Below, one piece after another: positions 63,038 through 64,000 of a DNA stretch of 64,000 nucleotides. The stretch spans positions 1 to 64,000 of the forward strand of contig JAIBAP010000022.1 of assembly GCA_019695115.1 (NCBI GenBank), read 5' to 3'. This stretch comes from Caldilineales bacterium. GTDB taxonomy: Bacteria > Chloroflexota > Anaerolineae > J102. The stretch's first letter is position 1. Every line of letters starts with the position of its first letter. The notes under the pieces are model-generated. The model saw nothing but the letters and a program-made list of their open reading frames with translations. It was not told the DNA's origin and made no database searches. The position numbers were made by a program, and so were the translations under genes.

Positions 63038-64000
63038 TCGACTGGTACGGGCTGTTCTTCAATGCCCTGTGGGTGGCGGGGCTGGCGCTGTTGCTGGCGG
63101 CACTGGGCTGGCCGCGCTTCTGGGCGGCTGAGCGCCCGATCTGGGCAGGGCAGGGCTGGCGGCGGGAAATGGATCGCCCCAGCTTCGGGCTGCTGGCTAA
63201 CCTGGGCCTGGTCCTGTTCTGCCTGGGCCTGGCCCTGAACAGCAAGGGCTGGATCGCCCTGCTCTGGCTGGGTCTGGCGGGCGCGTTTGCGGCCCAGGTC
63301 TGGTCGGCAGCGCGCCATCGGGCCGGGTCGAGCCAGGCGGTGAGCACGGCGCCGGCAGGGTGGGCGGCGCTGGGGCTGGTGGTGGTGGGCGCCCTGTTCG
63401 TGGCCGCCTACTCGTTCGCCATCCGCCCCTGGATGCAGCCCGATGAGCCGCGGCATTACGAAGTCATCCAGCACAACGCCCGTCTCGCCCGCCCCACTTA
63501 TTATCCCGACCTCAATCTGGAATGGGAGCGCGAGATCATCGCCGACATGGAAGCGCAGGACTTCTGGTGGTATGGCTTCTCGCTCATCGGCTGGGACCCG
63601 CAGGCGCCGCCAGAGGACTTCGCCGCCATCTGGGGGCAGATGTACTCGCGGGCCTTCTTCCAGCAGCCGCTTTATTACCTGCTGGCGGGCGGGCTGCTCA
63701 AGCAATGGTGGCTCGATCAACCCCTGTCCATGCAGGTGATCTGGCTGCGGCTGCTGGGCGCCGTCTTTTTCGCCGCCACCCTCTGGGGGGTGTACGCAGC
63801 CGGCCGCGAGCTCTTCCCCGACCGCCCCAACCTCACCCTGGCGGCCCTGGCCTTCGCCGCCCTCTGGCCCTCCCACATCGCCGTCTTTGCCGCCGTCAAC
63901 AACGACGCCCTGGTGGAACTGTGGGTGGTGTGGGCCGCCGTCTTCGGCCTGCGCACCATCCGCCGCGGTGCCAAGCTGGCCGATTTGACGGCGCTGGTGC
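63034..64000 (+). CDS. GT39/PMT-like membrane glycosyltransferase, 5' part
   Basis: The frame starts at ATG 63034, overlapping the ligase-like stop, and runs open to the end of the window (322 codons). The first about 100 residues have three or four spans; then AIRPWMQPDEPRHYEVIQHN provides the acidic pair after the first span of the catalytic part (compare the DE motif of GT39/ArnT-type enzymes), followed by further spans (FAALWPSHIAVFAAVNNDAL). It probably transfers a sugar from a polyprenyl-phosphate donor outside the membrane. The C terminus is beyond the window. Confidence 0.8.
   Translation, partial: MIDWYGLFFNALWVAGLALLLAALGWPRFWAAERPIWAGQGWRREMDRPSFGLLANLGLVLFCLGLALNSKGWIALLWLGLAGAFAAQVWSAARHRAGSSQAVSTAPAGWAALGLVVVGALFVAAYSFAIRPWMQPDEPRHYEVIQHNARLARPTYYPDLNLEWEREIIADMEAQDFWWYGFSLIGWDPQAPPEDFAAIWGQMYSRAFFQQPLYYLLAGGLLKQWWLDQPLSMQVIWLRLLGAVFFAATLWGVYAAGRELFPDRPNLTLAALAFAALWPSHIAVFAAVNNDALVELWVVWAAVFGLRTIRRGAKLADLTALV

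Overview
The window looks like chromosomal DNA of a high-GC, repeat-rich Chloroflexota (Anaerolineae/Caldilineae-like) bacterium. This is inferred from a secreted glycosidase-like protein with a long Thr-Pro stalk and a C-terminal YLP tail, the Chloroflexi-like ABC sugar-uptake operon, and intergenic DNA packed with short inverted repeats and 7-8 bp tandem repeats. No rRNA, tRNA, integrase or CRISPR array was seen.

Region 1 (1-18.9 kb, nearly all minus strand) is a carbohydrate uptake and catabolism locus. A GntR/FCD regulator has a near-consensus promoter and a palindromic operator. It precedes a lipoprotein binding protein, two permeases, two different ATPases, two TIM-barrel isomerase/epimerase proteins, a Gfo/Idh/MocA oxidoreductase, a small membrane protein, xylulokinase, xylose isomerase, a GIY-YIG protein and a cyclase-family hydrolase. 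Upstream lie a PfkB sugar kinase and a two-gene drug-export-type ABC transporter.

Region 2 (19.6-21.4 kb, plus strand) is the secreted glycosidase-like protein. It is followed by about 830 bp without a convincing gene.

Region 3 (22.3 kb to the end, plus strand) is a large extracellular polysaccharide locus that opens with a NusG/RfaH-type antiterminator paralog. It encodes a nucleotide-sugar dehydrogenase split by an intein, a sulfotransferase-like protein, a Wzz/BY-kinase fusion, GDP-fucose synthase, a CDP-6-deoxyhexose branch (cytidylyltransferase, dehydratase, C-methyltransferase), glycosyltransferases, a Wzx flippase, a Wzy-type polymerase, the UDP-N-acetyl-L-fucosamine trio capE/capF/capG, a WecA/WbpL-type initiating transferase, a WbpM-type dehydratase, an O-antigen-ligase-like protein and a GT39-like membrane protein. 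The 39.4-51.8 kb block is visibly less GC-rich than its surroundings and was probably acquired or exchanged as a unit.

Region 3 is interrupted at about 25.6-39.4 kb by an unusual island. It holds four HicA/HicB pairs (two are near-identical copies with the same apparent frameshift), MNT/HEPN and Phd/PIN pieces, orphan antitoxin-like genes, an uncharacterised two-gene operon with its own inverted repeat and TATAAT box, and decayed fragments of asnB, gmd and fcl. The fcl fragment at 33.1-33.5 kb carries six insertions of about 24 bp that are absent from the intact fcl 2 kb downstream, which shows directly that such elements move. Heptanucleotide repeats have also entered the live genes capF and the wbpM homolog without breaking the frame.
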